A stretch of DNA of 64,000 bases from Hydrogenophaga crassostreae (GCF_001761385.1 NZ_CP017476.1:310001-374000); one strand, 5' to 3'; shown: positions 26,831 to 36,195, counted from the first letter of the stretch. The notes: generated by a model not told the origin, from the letters alone. Translations and numbers: made by a program.

Positions 26831-27277
26831 ATGCAAAGCCTTGAGGTCCGTCAGCCCAGCGAATGCCTTCTCAGCAGCGCTTCATTGCGAAATGGATGGG
26901 AATTGACTCAGAGCGCAATACTGGGCGCACGAGTTCAATCAGCCGAGTCAATATCGCTTCCAACGACCTTCCCTGCAGAGATTGAAGGCCTGACTGCACA
27001 GCCAGTCAATTGCCGCTTGGCAAACCACGCATTTCGAGTGGATCTATCTAATGGAAGCTCTTGGCATTTGATGTTCAAAGGCAATTGCTTCTACGTAAAT
27101 GCCAGCTCAGGGGTCGACCATTCGAGTACCAACTTTTTCCCGGTGGCTGCAGCGAAGTTTGAGGAGCGGAAGGATTTCTATATCTCAACCGGGAAAGCAC
27201 TGGAGAAGTGGAGAAGCTCGATATTAGCGACCAATGAAGCATTCATATTTTCATTGAAGAAAAGTGGATGTCTCTGA
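26831..27277 (+). CDS. Hypothetical protein, probable target of the NarL-type system
   Basis: This 148-residue protein matches no family I recognise. An AGGGA ribosome-binding site precedes the ATG by about seven bases, which supports it as a real gene. There is no signal peptide or membrane helix. The text is polar with several Phe/Trp (GSSWHLMFKGNCFYVNASSG, FFPVAAAKFEERKDFYIS). It is AT-richer than the surroundings. A regulator palindrome at 26678 and an adjoining two-component system suggest it is a regulated accessory gene. Confidence 0.6.
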   Translation: MQSLEVRQPSECLLSSASLRNGWELTQSAILGARVQSAESISLPTTFPAEIEGLTAQPVNCRLANHAFRVDLSNGSSWHLMFKGNCFYVNASSGVDHSSTNFFPVAAAKFEERKDFYISTGKALEKWRSSILATNEAFIFSLKKSGCL

Positions 27278-27335
27278 AGGAGCTACCTTGAATAGCCGGC
27301 AACAGAGTGAATTTTCGAAAAAGAGGGACATTGCC

Positions 27336-27733
27336 ATGCAAAAAAATATGATTTCAACCTTCCGGGGGCGGTAATACTTGCTCTAGGCATGCTTTTATCA
27401 GCTTGTGGCGGGGGCCAAGAGTCGGACGGATCCAGTGGTGCATCGGAAGGTGCAACCCAATGCATTTCGTTGAAGCGCCCCGCAAACAGCTGGGCGCTAA
27501 TGAAAAATACCTGCAATTACGATATTGAGGTGGCATGGTGTTATCAAGGCGGCGACTGTAAATACGGGAATTGGGGAGTATCAAATCAAGGGACCGTTTT
27601 GGCAGGAGCCGAAAGAAGTGCCAGCACACTTACCAGCAGGAGCAGTCGATTGAGTATTCATTACATAGCTTGCAAGGGGCGGAATAGTTACCCAGTCGAC
27701 ACCAGTGCCACATCTGGTTATTGCAAGTACTGA
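27336..27733 (+). CDS. Small Cys-rich lipoprotein, frame broken at an A7 tract
   Basis: An AGAGGG site (27322-27327) points to the ATG at 27336, but that frame stops after 12 codons. From the A7 run (27340-27346) onward, the frame one base back encodes a full lipoprotein signal (GAVILALGMLLSAC, then GGG) and about 105 further residues ending at 27733. With one extra A the protein would begin MQKKYDFNLP and be intact. The only ATG in the long frame (27389) leaves five residues before the lipobox Cys, too short for export. The mature part has several Cys (NTCNYDIEVAWCY, GGDCKYGNW). The function is unknown. Either a recent indel, a sequencing error, or slippage on A7. Confidence 0.55.
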
Positions 27734-28055
27734 GAAGGTGGTCGTTGGATATTTGCGAAAACTATAGGCTCCCTGCGTAGGGGCATAAAAATGCACGAAT
27801 AGGAAGCGATCTTGATCCCAATATTTGGGGCCGCGTGGGCTGAGTCATATCTAAATAGGCAAACCATGGGCTTCAATCAAACGACTCAGAATGAATGCAT
27901 AAGTTCATGGGCGGGAAAGGCCAGTTTCGCCCGCAGAAATGTGAGATGGATACCCATTTCATTCGATCAGAACACGTTGTCGGGGGTGGGGATGACCTCC
28001 GGTACAGAGACGAACCCCGACGAAGACACATCAACTCTTTTCTTGAAAGACTGTC
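27734..28055. other. 322-bp gap without a convincing gene
   Basis: Open frames here begin with TTG, lack ribosome-binding sites and run into the start of the DUF5648 gene, so I reject them. The sequence is AT-richer than average. No terminator, repeat or regulator box was seen. It must hold the promoter for the gene at 28056. Confidence 0.4.
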
Positions 28056-30383
28056 ATGAACTCGAATTTCAAATACCGCATCCCCCTGGGTATCGCCGGG
28101 CTGCTGGCCACCTTCCTTTCTGGTTGCGGAGGTGGCGCGACTCAAAGCGACATGGCGGCGAGCCGAGTCAAGTCAACGCAGCTTGCCTCTCCAGCAGGAG
28201 CCGGGTCAGAGAGTGGTGTTTCACCCGTTGCGCTCCCTGCCGATTTCGGGATCCCTCAATCACCCGCCCAAATTGAGGCCATGGCCAAAATTTTGAGCCC
28301 CTATTTTGGTTCTGGAGGCGCCCTGAGATCGGAGGCTCTGCTCAATACGACCAAGGGTGTGGTCTTGCCGAAAGCGGCGCCATACCCCAAGCCCGTCTAT
28401 CGCTTTCTGAATAGCCGCACGGGCGTTCATTTCTACACCATCACGGAATCTGAGCGCGACTACATCATCGCCAATTTCCCCTGGTTCAATCTTGAGGGCG
28501 CTGGGTTTTATGCGCAGCAAGGGCCTGTTTCTGGCCTGAGTCCGGTGTACCGCTTTGACAACCTGGTCACCGGAACGCACTTCTACACCATCAGTGAGGC
28601 CGAGAAAGACAAGGTGGTCGCTGACTACCCGGCGATCTTCAGGTTGAGTGGCCCGGGCTTGTGGGCCAGCGCTGCACCCGCGCCAGGGTGGGTGCCGATG
28701 CACCGGTTTTTCAACCGCTCCACCGGCACCCATTTCTACACCGCCAATGAGGTGGAGCGCCAGAAAGTGGTGGCGAACATGCCGACCATGAATTACGACG
28801 GCATAGGCTACTACGTGCGGACGAATGACGGTCCCGTGCTCACCGGCGTGGTCGCGGTAAATGGCCCTGTGCAAAACGCGGTGGTCTGCCTGGATGTGAA
28901 CCTGAACAACGCTTGTGATGGCAACGAAAAACAGTCGGCCAAAACCGGTACCAACGGGGTGTATGACATTTCCTTCCCTCGAGATGAAGTGTCCGAAGCG
29001 ACCCAGGCGGCTTCGCCTTTGATTGCCGTGATGGTCCCCGGCCTGGCGAACAATCCCAACACCACACTCGATATCGATCTCGGTTTGGGGGATGGCCCAC
29101 AGGTGACCCACGCAGGGTTTGTGATGCGTCAGGTGCCGGGCAAGACGGGGCCGATCAACCCGCTCACAACCTTGGTGGCCGCTGGTGTCGCGGGGGGCAT
29201 GACCGAGGCGACCGCGCGAGGCAATGTGGCGATTCAGCTGGCGATCGCTGAAGCGAAGATCGACAACTACCAGGATGATTCACCCATCCACGTCGGAGGG
29301 CTGACCGACAACGCCCGACTGATGGCTGGGGTGACCCAAGGCGTACTGGAAGATGGCATACCTTTGGAGGTGGGCGATCAGAATGCCTCCAGCGCGGAAC
29401 AGCAGGGTGATTTGCGTAGCCTGCGGTACACCATGAATGGCTACCTCAGCTATCTGGATTTTTTGCTGCCAGCCAAAGCCGCAGGCACCCCGGGAATCAC
29501 ATTGCTGGACCGCCGGCTCACCTTTGTAGCGGGTTCGTCAGTGAATGCGGATGACTACAACCAAGCCTACCTGACCGATGCCGGGTGGCTGCGTTGCGAC
29601 TACTTCGTGCCGATTCAAGCGACCCTGGGTGTGCCCAGTCGCAGCACCTTTTGCAACGCACAGCGTGCGGTAGGGGCGCGTTCGTATGCGAGTGTTGCAG
29701 GGAGGCCGATGGCTGAGGTGGTGACGCAGTTGCAGTCAGACCCATTGAACTTCATCAATACGGGTGGGCTGTCTACGGGCAACTTGCTTGCGGCATTGGG
29801 CAACGCACAGTTTCCATCAGGCAGCAGCGTGCGTTTGGGCACTTCATTGAACTTGAACCAACCGATTTACATCAACAGCATCAACACAGACGGCAGGCCA
29901 CAAATCGAAGCCACCACGCTGGAGGCGCTTATCGCGGCCTGGCCAGCGGCGAGCGTGAACCTCAGCAATGGCGGCGGCACCCTGAGCCTGGGCTTGGGCA
30001 GCGGAGACTTCAAAAACCTGCGTGTGGCATTCACTGGAATCACCAGTGCAGCGGGTGGCTCAGTGCAGTTCTATGAATGCGACCTTGATTCGAATCAGCA
30101 AAATCCCTCGAGTTGCATCGCCACCAGTGCAGGCAGTTACGCCATCCAGACCATTCAAGGGGCCCGGGTGATGAGCTTTGCCGGCCATGCAGAAACCGTG
30201 ATGAGCCACGTTCGCCACTATGTCGAGGTGAAAGCCGACCACCAGGCCAACAGTGTCATCGGCTCGGGGGATTGGGTGTTCCTGGCCCGGCAACTGAAGC
30301 CACACATCAGCTCTAACCAGTCTGAAAACAAGCGCCTGAACCGCACGGGCTGGTCGGCAATGAAGGCACAGTTGGGCTTGTAG
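28056..30383 (+). CDS. Lipoprotein with three DUF5648 repeats
   Basis: This is a 775-residue lipoprotein (lipobox LSGC, Cys24, followed by GGG). Three repeats of about 40 residues lie at 114-153, 164-203 and 215-253, each with a core such as YRF-N-TGTHFYT followed by an acidic helix and a GAGFYA-like end. This is the DUF5648 pattern. Residues 260-320 resemble a carboxypeptidase-regulatory-like fold (GVVAVNGPVQNAVVCLD). The rest is unassigned. It is probably anchored in the outer membrane and may bind a ligand. DUF5648 repeats occur in many secreted bacterial proteins; the function is unknown. Confidence 0.8.
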   Translation: MNSNFKYRIPLGIAGLLATFLSGCGGGATQSDMAASRVKSTQLASPAGAGSESGVSPVALPADFGIPQSPAQIEAMAKILSPYFGSGGALRSEALLNTTKGVVLPKAAPYPKPVYRFLNSRTGVHFYTITESERDYIIANFPWFNLEGAGFYAQQGPVSGLSPVYRFDNLVTGTHFYTISEAEKDKVVADYPAIFRLSGPGLWASAAPAPGWVPMHRFFNRSTGTHFYTANEVERQKVVANMPTMNYDGIGYYVRTNDGPVLTGVVAVNGPVQNAVVCLDVNLNNACDGNEKQSAKTGTNGVYDISFPRDEVSEATQAASPLIAVMVPGLANNPNTTLDIDLGLGDGPQVTHAGFVMRQVPGKTGPINPLTTLVAAGVAGGMTEATARGNVAIQLAIAEAKIDNYQDDSPIHVGGLTDNARLMAGVTQGVLEDGIPLEVGDQNASSAEQQGDLRSLRYTMNGYLSYLDFLLPAKAAGTPGITLLDRRLTFVAGSSVNADDYNQAYLTDAGWLRCDYFVPIQATLGVPSRSTFCNAQRAVGARSYASVAGRPMAEVVTQLQSDPLNFINTGGLSTGNLLAALGNAQFPSGSSVRLGTSLNLNQPIYINSINTDGRPQIEATTLEALIAAWPAASVNLSNGGGTLSLGLGSGDFKNLRVAFTGITSAAGGSVQFYECDLDSNQQNPSSCIATSAGSYAIQTIQGARVMSFAGHAETVMSHVRHYVEVKADHQANSVIGSGDWVFLARQLKPHISSNQSENKRLNRTGWSAMKAQLGL

Positions 30384-30579
30384 GTGTACAGGTGGCGCAC
30401 CACAGAAGTGGTTCGAGGGATGCTGTCGGCGCACGGGTTGCAGTCTGATCGCTGAAATACGGGTGGGCCAAGCTGGCCAGTGTCAAGCAGTCTGCAGTTC
30501 CAGATCGTTGGTGTCGATGATTGGCAACTGCCGACCGCGTTTGGCGCAGAGGTCGCATCCCTCTGGAGTCTTTTGGTCG

Positions 30580-30615
30580 AAAAAAAGCCCGCCCGCGAGA
30601 TGCGGTGCGGGCTTT
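30580..30615 (-). terminator. Rho-independent terminator, minus strand
   Basis: The stem AAAGCCCGC (30584-30592) pairs exactly with GCGGGCTTT (30607-30615). On the minus strand it is followed by a run of seven T (30580-30586). It would end transcripts from the acyltransferase and the decayed Lcl-domain gene. Confidence 0.8.
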
Positions 30616-30639
30616 CAATCGAGCCGGTGAAAGGCTTGA

Positions 30640-31000
30640 TCAGGGAGCTCGGAGCAGTCGAATGGCCGAGCTGGCGTTGCGGCTCAGGCCGGCAATGTTG
30701 CCGCTAGAGAAAGTTGCCGGCAGGGAGCGGTTGGTTTGGGCGTTGTATTCAATCGGTGTAGACGTCCAGGTCGAATTGGCAATCTGGCCTGGGAACGCAT
30801 CGGTGTCGTTCGCTGCGTTGGTCTTTCTGCAATCCGCCAAAGAACCCAGCTCCTTGATCTGGCCTAACGCCGCCACCCGCTCTCAGCGAGTTTTGTGTGC
30901 CGCTGCCATGGCGTTCAGGTCGTTACGTGGTTGCCGCTCCAGGGTTGGCACTTTTGGCACCGGCGCGATATCCCTATCGCACCTGGAAGAACTGGGCGAA
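30640..31000 (-). pseudogene. Decayed Lcl C-terminal (DUF1566-like) domain gene
   Basis: On the minus strand, 30640-30876 encodes a domain end typical of the Lcl C-terminal family: STWTSTPIEYN, then SGNIAGLSRNASSAIRLLR. Further upstream LNAMAAAH continues the same frame but is interrupted by an in-frame TGA. Before that the WRLP-type start of the domain is scrambled in frame. I read it as a truncated remnant of a secreted DUF1566 protein. A terminator follows at 30580-30615. Confidence 0.5.
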
Positions 31001-31008
31001 AGGGTCTG

Positions 31009-32118
31009 TTAACCCGGTGCCTGTATCGCCAGCACCGTAAACCAGCAGAAGGCGGCGGTGTACAGCCCGGCGAGCGTCCAGGTCACAGAGCCAGGGGAGC
31101 GGTCAATCCGGCCCTTGATGGCACGGTACATCCGGACATCGACCTCGCCGATGGGAATGCTGATCAGAAACGCTGCCGCGATGACCACATAAAACTGGGT
31201 GGCCACGGGCCGATCACCCATCAGCTCGTAAAGCGTTTTGATGACTGGCACGTGGCACAGATACAGTGCGTAACTGTATGAGCCAAGCTTGTCGCCCAGG
31301 TAGTTGAGTGCGGCCTTGGAACGGAGGAAATCCACACCTTTGAACTGGGTCAAGCTGTGAACAATGAGGGCTGAGCCTATGCCCATGCCCCAACGCACAC
31401 CCACGACACTGTGCGATGCGCCGGCAATGAATACGGCGTAGGCAATGAGCGCAGCAAGGATGGGGTGGGGGCTGACCCGCTTGAGCACCAGCGGAAACAG
31501 CATCCCCAAGGCAAAGCTCACGTTGAGCGACACCAGTGGCAAGGTGTAGGGATGAAAAACATTCACGGCCGGGTTGTCTGGGGCCACGATGTTGTTCACC
31601 AGTATCAGCGCCAGCCAGCCGATCAGGAACGAGCTGGCCTGTGCCGTCTTCTTGAACAGAATCAAGAGGAAGACAAACATGTAGAACATGATCTCAAAGA
31701 CCAGAGTCCATTCAATGCCCAATGGATAGCTGGTCTTCCCATACGGGAACAAGGTCATTGCGTGCAGGTCAAGCAAAGCGCGCGCAGGCGAAACGAAGCT
31801 GGCGAGCACCACCAGTGCAACCACGAGAAAGAATGCCGGGTAAATGCGGCCGATTCGATGCAGGAGAAACTGGGGCGCTGTCGATTTCGTCATGGCCGAG
31901 GCCATCAGGCTGCCCGACAGCGCAAAAAACAGCGAGACGCCCACCGAGCCATACCAGGTGGGAAAGCGCTCAAGCCCGTAGCTGCTTTGTTTGATCAGGT
32001 CGAGGTAGACACTGGCGTGGTAGATCAACACCATGGAAGCGGCCACAAAGCGCAGCCACTGCAGGCTGACGATCTTTTTTGAGGAGGTACGGACCCCTTC
32101 GAAGGGAGGTAGTGTCAT
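31009..32118 (-). CDS. Acyltransferase family 3 (OafA/YrhL-like)
   Basis: This is a membrane protein of 369 residues from the ATG at 32118, which an AAGGA site precedes. It starts with the family hallmark LQWLRFVAASMVLIYHASVYLD (the active His in IYH) and has about ten helices. The R-x10-H-type N-terminal motif and FALSGSLMA are also present. Such enzymes O-acylate cell-surface sugars. No polysaccharide genes adjoin it, so the target is unknown. Divergent from the AmpG-like gene. Confidence 0.87.
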   Translation of the reverse strand: MTLPPFEGVRTSSKKIVSLQWLRFVAASMVLIYHASVYLDLIKQSSYGLERFPTWYGSVGVSLFFALSGSLMASAMTKSTAPQFLLHRIGRIYPAFFLVVALVVLASFVSPARALLDLHAMTLFPYGKTSYPLGIEWTLVFEIMFYMFVFLLILFKKTAQASSFLIGWLALILVNNIVAPDNPAVNVFHPYTLPLVSLNVSFALGMLFPLVLKRVSPHPILAALIAYAVFIAGASHSVVGVRWGMGIGSALIVHSLTQFKGVDFLRSKAALNYLGDKLGSYSYALYLCHVPVIKTLYELMGDRPVATQFYVVIAAAFLISIPIGEVDVRMYRAIKGRIDRSPGSVTWTLAGLYTAAFCWFTVLAIQAPG

Positions 32119-32463
32119 GTGTCCTTGGTTCCTCGGGGCATTGGAAGGTGAAGCAAGACGGCGTGATTCGTCGGGGCACTGTGCGCTGGCTCGCACATAT
32201 GAGCCACATGTGTCATTGGAGGCAGCGTTGGCGCTGATCAGCCCGTGATCCTACCCGAGCTGTTTGGGGTGGCTCTCGCCGAGGCTGTTGTCGATGTGCG
32301 TAGGGCCATCCCAGGCTCCGGGTAGGCCACGCCAAGGGTGGTGATCTCGCGCCTTTGAAGCGTGGTTCAGAGGCGTGCGTGGTGGCGTTGCCGCGAAGTG
32401 AAGCGGGAGTCAATCAATAATGGGCTTTCGTTTTCGCCTGACCACTTGCGCGTCAAACCGACC
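32119..32463. other. 345-bp divergent gap with an inverted repeat
   Basis: This gap separates the acyltransferase and the AmpG-like gene and must hold both promoters. An inverted repeat TGGCTC (32187-32192)/GAGCCA (32201-32206) is visible. CACATATG and CACATGTG occur within and beside it. No gene with a ribosome-binding site was found. Confidence 0.35.
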
Positions 32464-33852
32464 ATGACCCCCACGCCCACTTCCGATCCCACTGCGCCCG
32501 ACTCGAAACCCACCTGGGGCGAAACCCTGCGGGTGTACCTGGAGCCGGCAAGCCTGCGCATGTTGACGCTGGGCTTCTCCGCCGGTTTGCCACTGTTGCT
32601 GGTGCTGGGCACGCTGAGCTTTCGCTTGCGCGAGGCCGGTCTGGACCGCACCACCATTGGCTATCTCAGCTGGGTGGGGTTGGCTTATGGATTCAAATGG
32701 GTCTGGGCGCCGCTGGTGGACCGTTTGCCAATTCCCTTGCTCACCCGATGGTTGGGGCGGCGGCGCAGCTGGCTGCTGTTGTCGCAAGGCGCGATCATGG
32801 CCGCGCTGGTGGGCATGGCCCTGGCCGATCCACGCACCGAACTGACGCTGGTGATCTGGTGTGCGCTGGCGGTGGCGTTTGCTTCGGCCACGCAGGACAT
32901 CGCGCTGGACGCCTTTCGCATCGAATCGGCAGACGCCAACCACCAGGGAGCCCTGGCCGCGACGTACCAGACCGGTTACCGCATCGCCATGATCTGGGCC
33001 GGCGCCGGGGTGTTGTGGCTCGCGGCCCGCGCTGAAGTCGTGCCTGTGGCCGATGCAGCGGCCAACGCTGTGCCGGGCGCGCTCTACCAGCAAGCCGCCT
33101 GGACCACGGCCTATCTGGTCATGGCCGCGAGCATGGTGGTCGGTGTGCTGACGGTGTTGTTCACCCGCGAGCCGGTCCGGATCGAGATGCCGCCTGCCCG
33201 CAACGCTGCCGAATGGTTGCGCAGTGCCTTGGTTGAGCCTTTTGCCGATTTCCTCAAGCGCTATGGCAAACAGGCGCTGTTGATCCTGGCGCTGATCGGT
33301 GTGTACCGCATCAGCGATGTGGTGATGGGCATCATGGCGAACCCGTTTTATGTCGATATGGGCTACACCAAAGACGAAGTGGCTGCGGTCACGAAGGTCT
33401 ACGGCATCGTCATGACGCTGGTTGGCGCCTTCATTGGCGGCGCGTTGTCGCTGAGGCTGGGTGTGATGCGGGTGCTGATGCTGGGCGCGATACTGTCGGC
33501 CGCCAGCAATTTGCTGTTTGCCTGGCTGGCTGGCCATGGCCACGATGTGACGGCGTTGATTGCGGTGATTTCGGCAGACAACCTGAGCGCCGGCGTGGCC
33601 TCTGCGGCCTTCATTGCCTATTTGTCGAGTCTGACCAATGTGAAGTACTCGGCCACGCAATATGCGTTGTTCAGTTCCATGATGCTGCTGGCGCCGAAAT
33701 GGTTGGCGGGGTTTTCAGGCGTGTTTGTCGATGCGCAGGGTTACGCAACCTTCTTCATCGCCACGGCACTGCTGGGTCTGCCCGTGCTGGTGCTGGTATG
33801 GCTGGCCACCAGGGCTATACCGCCGGCGGATCGGTCGCCAGAAGCGCCTTGA
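32464..33852 (+). CDS. ampG: AmpG-like MFS transporter
   Basis: This is an MFS protein of 462 residues from the ATG at 32464. Its beginning matches the AmpG pattern: TLGFSAGLPLLLVLGTLSFRLREAG and IGYLSWVGLAYGFKWVWAPLVDR. ASATQDIALDAFRIE is another family hallmark. AmpG imports anhydromuropeptides for cell-wall recycling and beta-lactamase signalling. No ampC/ampR/ampD is nearby. Its last 38 bases overlap the end of the convergent acyl-CoA ligase gene. Confidence 0.85.
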   Translation: MTPTPTSDPTAPDSKPTWGETLRVYLEPASLRMLTLGFSAGLPLLLVLGTLSFRLREAGLDRTTIGYLSWVGLAYGFKWVWAPLVDRLPIPLLTRWLGRRRSWLLLSQGAIMAALVGMALADPRTELTLVIWCALAVAFASATQDIALDAFRIESADANHQGALAATYQTGYRIAMIWAGAGVLWLAARAEVVPVADAAANAVPGALYQQAAWTTAYLVMAASMVVGVLTVLFTREPVRIEMPPARNAAEWLRSALVEPFADFLKRYGKQALLILALIGVYRISDVVMGIMANPFYVDMGYTKDEVAAVTKVYGIVMTLVGAFIGGALSLRLGVMRVLMLGAILSAASNLLFAWLAGHGHDVTALIAVISADNLSAGVASAAFIAYLSSLTNVKYSATQYALFSSMMLLAPKWLAGFSGVFVDAQGYATFFIATALLGLPVLVLVWLATRAIPPADRSPEAP

Positions 33853-35380
33853 GCGCCCCCTTCTGAACCTTGCCCAGGGCGGTTTTGGGCAAGGCCTCAA
33901 CGGCCAACCAGCGGCGTGGCTGCTTGTAGCGGGCCAGTCTTTCTTGCAGATGGGACTGGAGTGGGGCGGCCCAGCCTTCGCCCGCCGTGTTGCCAGCCGC
34001 CAAAACCACCACCGCCACCGCCACCTCGCCCCAGCGTGGATCGGCCTGGGCAATCACGGCGCATTCGCTCACCAGCGGGTGGGCAAGCAGCGCGCTTTCG
34101 ATTTCGGCCGGATAAATGTTTTCGCCGCCCGAGATGATCATGTCTTTTGATCGGCCGACCACGGTGAAGCTGCCGTCGCCTGCCTGCAAAGCGAGGTCGC
34201 CCGAATGGAAAAAACCCTCTGGATCAACCGCAGGGAGGTCGGGCCAGTAGCGTTCGGCCACGTTGGGGGCGCGAATGCAGATTTCGCCCACCTCGCCCTG
34301 CGAGACGGTGGTGCCTGAGGCGTCGCAAAGCTTCACTTCAACGCCCCCGCCCGGCCAACCGCAGGTGCCCGCATGGCTTTTCGCGTGGTCTGGCGGCAGT
34401 GCGACGGAAAACGGGCCGGTTTCGGTGCTGCCATACACGTTACAAACCGGGATGCCGCGGTCATGGAAACCACTGAGGGCGGCGGTTGGCAAAACGCTGG
34501 AGCCGGCCCACACCGCACGCAAAGAAGACAGGTCGGCTGCTGGCCATCGCGGGTGTTCGTACAAGGCTTTGAGGGTCGCCGGCACTTGCAGTGTCAGCGT
34601 GGGCCGCTCGTTTTCGATGGCGGCCAGGGTTGCACCGGCATCGAAGCGCGCGTGGAGCAAAACGGTCGCGCCGACCGACAGCGCCGGCAAAGTCTGAATG
34701 CACAGGCCACCCACATGGAACAGGGGCAACACCGTGAGCACGGTGTCGCTGGCGCCCATGGCTTGTGACTGGGCGGCGATGGCCATGTTGCTCAGCAAGT
34801 TGCCCTGGGTGTGTACGGCGGCTTTGGGCAGACCGGTGGTACCCGATGTATAGACCAACAAGGCCGGGGTGTGCCAGGCGTTGTCTGGCTGGGGTTGGCC
34901 TGGCAGCGGGGCGGGTCGCTCGGAGGCGAGGGCATCGGCGGCCAGCGAGGGCACCCCGGACGACCTGGCCAAGGCGATGGAGGCCGGCGCGAGGTGGTTG
35001 TCGTGCACCAGCAGGGCCGGCGTGCAGTCGGCCATCACCGCACGCCATTCGGCAGGCGAAAGCCGGTGGTTCAGTGGCACCAGCGTGGCACCGAGCCGCG
35101 CCAGCGCAAACAGCAGAATTATTTGTGCCGGGTGATTCAGGCCCAGCCAGGACACCCGGTCACCTTGAGCAATGCCGTGGGTGGTCTGCAACTGAGAGGC
35201 GACGGCGTGGCTTCGGGCCAGCAGTTGCGCATAGGTCAGCTGAACGGGTTCACCACTGTCCAGCGCGGTGTCGCGCCACCACAGGGCACAGCCATCGGGC
35301 TGGACTTGCGCGACCCGTTCCAGCATCGCCTGGAGCGATCGGTCTGGCGGTGTAGGAGGGGGCGATGAATCGGTTGGCAT
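33815..35380 (-). CDS. AMP-dependent acyl-CoA ligase
   Basis: This 521-residue ANL-superfamily enzyme has the P-loop LLVYTSGTTGLPKAAVH, the adenylate motif VYGSTETGP, the hinge FFHSGDLA, GRSKDMIISGGENIYPAEIE, and the catalytic Lys near the C-terminus in LPKTALGKVQK. It activates a carboxylate to acyl-AMP and then acyl-CoA. The substrate (fatty or aromatic acid) cannot be set from sequence. It is transcribed alone and its start is 86 bases from the divergent OmpR-type gene. Confidence 0.88.
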   Translation of the reverse strand: MPTDSSPPPTPPDRSLQAMLERVAQVQPDGCALWWRDTALDSGEPVQLTYAQLLARSHAVASQLQTTHGIAQGDRVSWLGLNHPAQIILLFALARLGATLVPLNHRLSPAEWRAVMADCTPALLVHDNHLAPASIALARSSGVPSLAADALASERPAPLPGQPQPDNAWHTPALLVYTSGTTGLPKAAVHTQGNLLSNMAIAAQSQAMGASDTVLTVLPLFHVGGLCIQTLPALSVGATVLLHARFDAGATLAAIENERPTLTLQVPATLKALYEHPRWPAADLSSLRAVWAGSSVLPTAALSGFHDRGIPVCNVYGSTETGPFSVALPPDHAKSHAGTCGWPGGGVEVKLCDASGTTVSQGEVGEICIRAPNVAERYWPDLPAVDPEGFFHSGDLALQAGDGSFTVVGRSKDMIISGGENIYPAEIESALLAHPLVSECAVIAQADPRWGEVAVAVVVLAAGNTAGEGWAAPLQSHLQERLARYKQPRRWLAVEALPKTALGKVQKGALKALLATDPPAV

Positions 35381-35466
35381 TCACGTAACTTTACGCCAGC
35401 CACACGCCACAGCCATGTCCGCGCGCGACCATGGCATCACCTTTCCCAGCCGGTACACTGAAACCC

Positions 35467-36192
35467 ATGAGCACACCCGCACCCGTTCGCCTGTTGATGA
35501 TCGAAGACGATGCCCGCCTGGCACATATGGTCGTTGACTACCTGGGCCAGTCTGGCTTTGCAGTGACCCACGCCGGTGACGGCGAAGCCGGGCTGGAGCA
35601 GCTGCCGCTGGTACAGCCCGAGCTGGTGATTCTGGATCTGATGATGCCCGGCATCGACGGTCTGGAAGTGTGCCGCCGCATCCGCTCGTTGCCCGATGGC
35701 CTTGCGCGCATTCCGGTGCTGATGCTGACCGCCAAGGGCGATCCCATGGACCGCATCATTGGCCTTGAGCTGGGTGCTGACGACTACCTGCCCAAGCCCT
35801 TCGAGCCGCGCGAGTTGCTGGCCAGAGTTCGGGCCGTGTTGCGCCGGCGCGGCGAACCCGGTCAACCGGCAAACAAATCCACGCCGACCTTGCGCTTTGG
35901 CTCGCTGGAGATTGATCGCGATGCGCGAACCGTGCAGGTTGGCGAGACGGTGTGCGATCTCACCTCGTATCAATTTGACCTGCTGGTGGCGATGGCCGAG
36001 CGGGCCGGGCGTGTGCTTACCCGCGATCAGATCATGGAGGCCGTGCGCGGCCGTGAGCTGGAGGCTTTTGACCGCAGCATCGACGTGCACATTGGCCGCA
36101 TCCGCAACGCCATCGAGGCCGACAGCAAAGACCCCAAACGCATCCTGACGGTGCGCGGTGTCGGCTATGTGTTTGCCAAACAGCAAGATTGA
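35467..36192 (+). CDS. OmpR-family response regulator
   Basis: This is a 241-residue regulator starting at the ATG at 35467. The receiver has the acidic pair in MIEDDAR, phospho-acceptor Asp in LVILDLMMPGIDG, and Lys in DDYLPKPFEPREL. The C-terminal winged helix carries LTSYQFDLLVAMAERAGRVLTRDQIME and RSIDVHIGRIRNAIE. It forms a pair with the kinase at 36344. This regulator-kinase type is close to RstA/CpxR/PfeR-like systems; the target is unknown. Confidence 0.9.
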   Translation: MSTPAPVRLLMIEDDARLAHMVVDYLGQSGFAVTHAGDGEAGLEQLPLVQPELVILDLMMPGIDGLEVCRRIRSLPDGLARIPVLMLTAKGDPMDRIIGLELGADDYLPKPFEPRELLARVRAVLRRRGEPGQPANKSTPTLRFGSLEIDRDARTVQVGETVCDLTSYQFDLLVAMAERAGRVLTRDQIMEAVRGRELEAFDRSIDVHIGRIRNAIEADSKDPKRILTVRGVGYVFAKQQD

Positions 36193-36195
36193 TGG

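Noticed and set aside
27812..28276. TTG-initiated ORF overlapping the DUF5648 gene start
   Set aside because: No ribosome-binding site or recognisable domain, and its second half lies out of frame within a lipoprotein signal sequence.
30480..31012. Two plus-strand ORFs downstream of the DUF5648 gene
   Set aside because: They lie antisense to a recognisable Lcl-domain remnant and across a minus-strand terminator.
33815..33852. 38-bp convergent overlap of the AmpG-like and ligase genes as a special arrangement
   Set aside because: Short tail-to-tail overlaps are common in compact genomes. Both proteins have ordinary C-termini.
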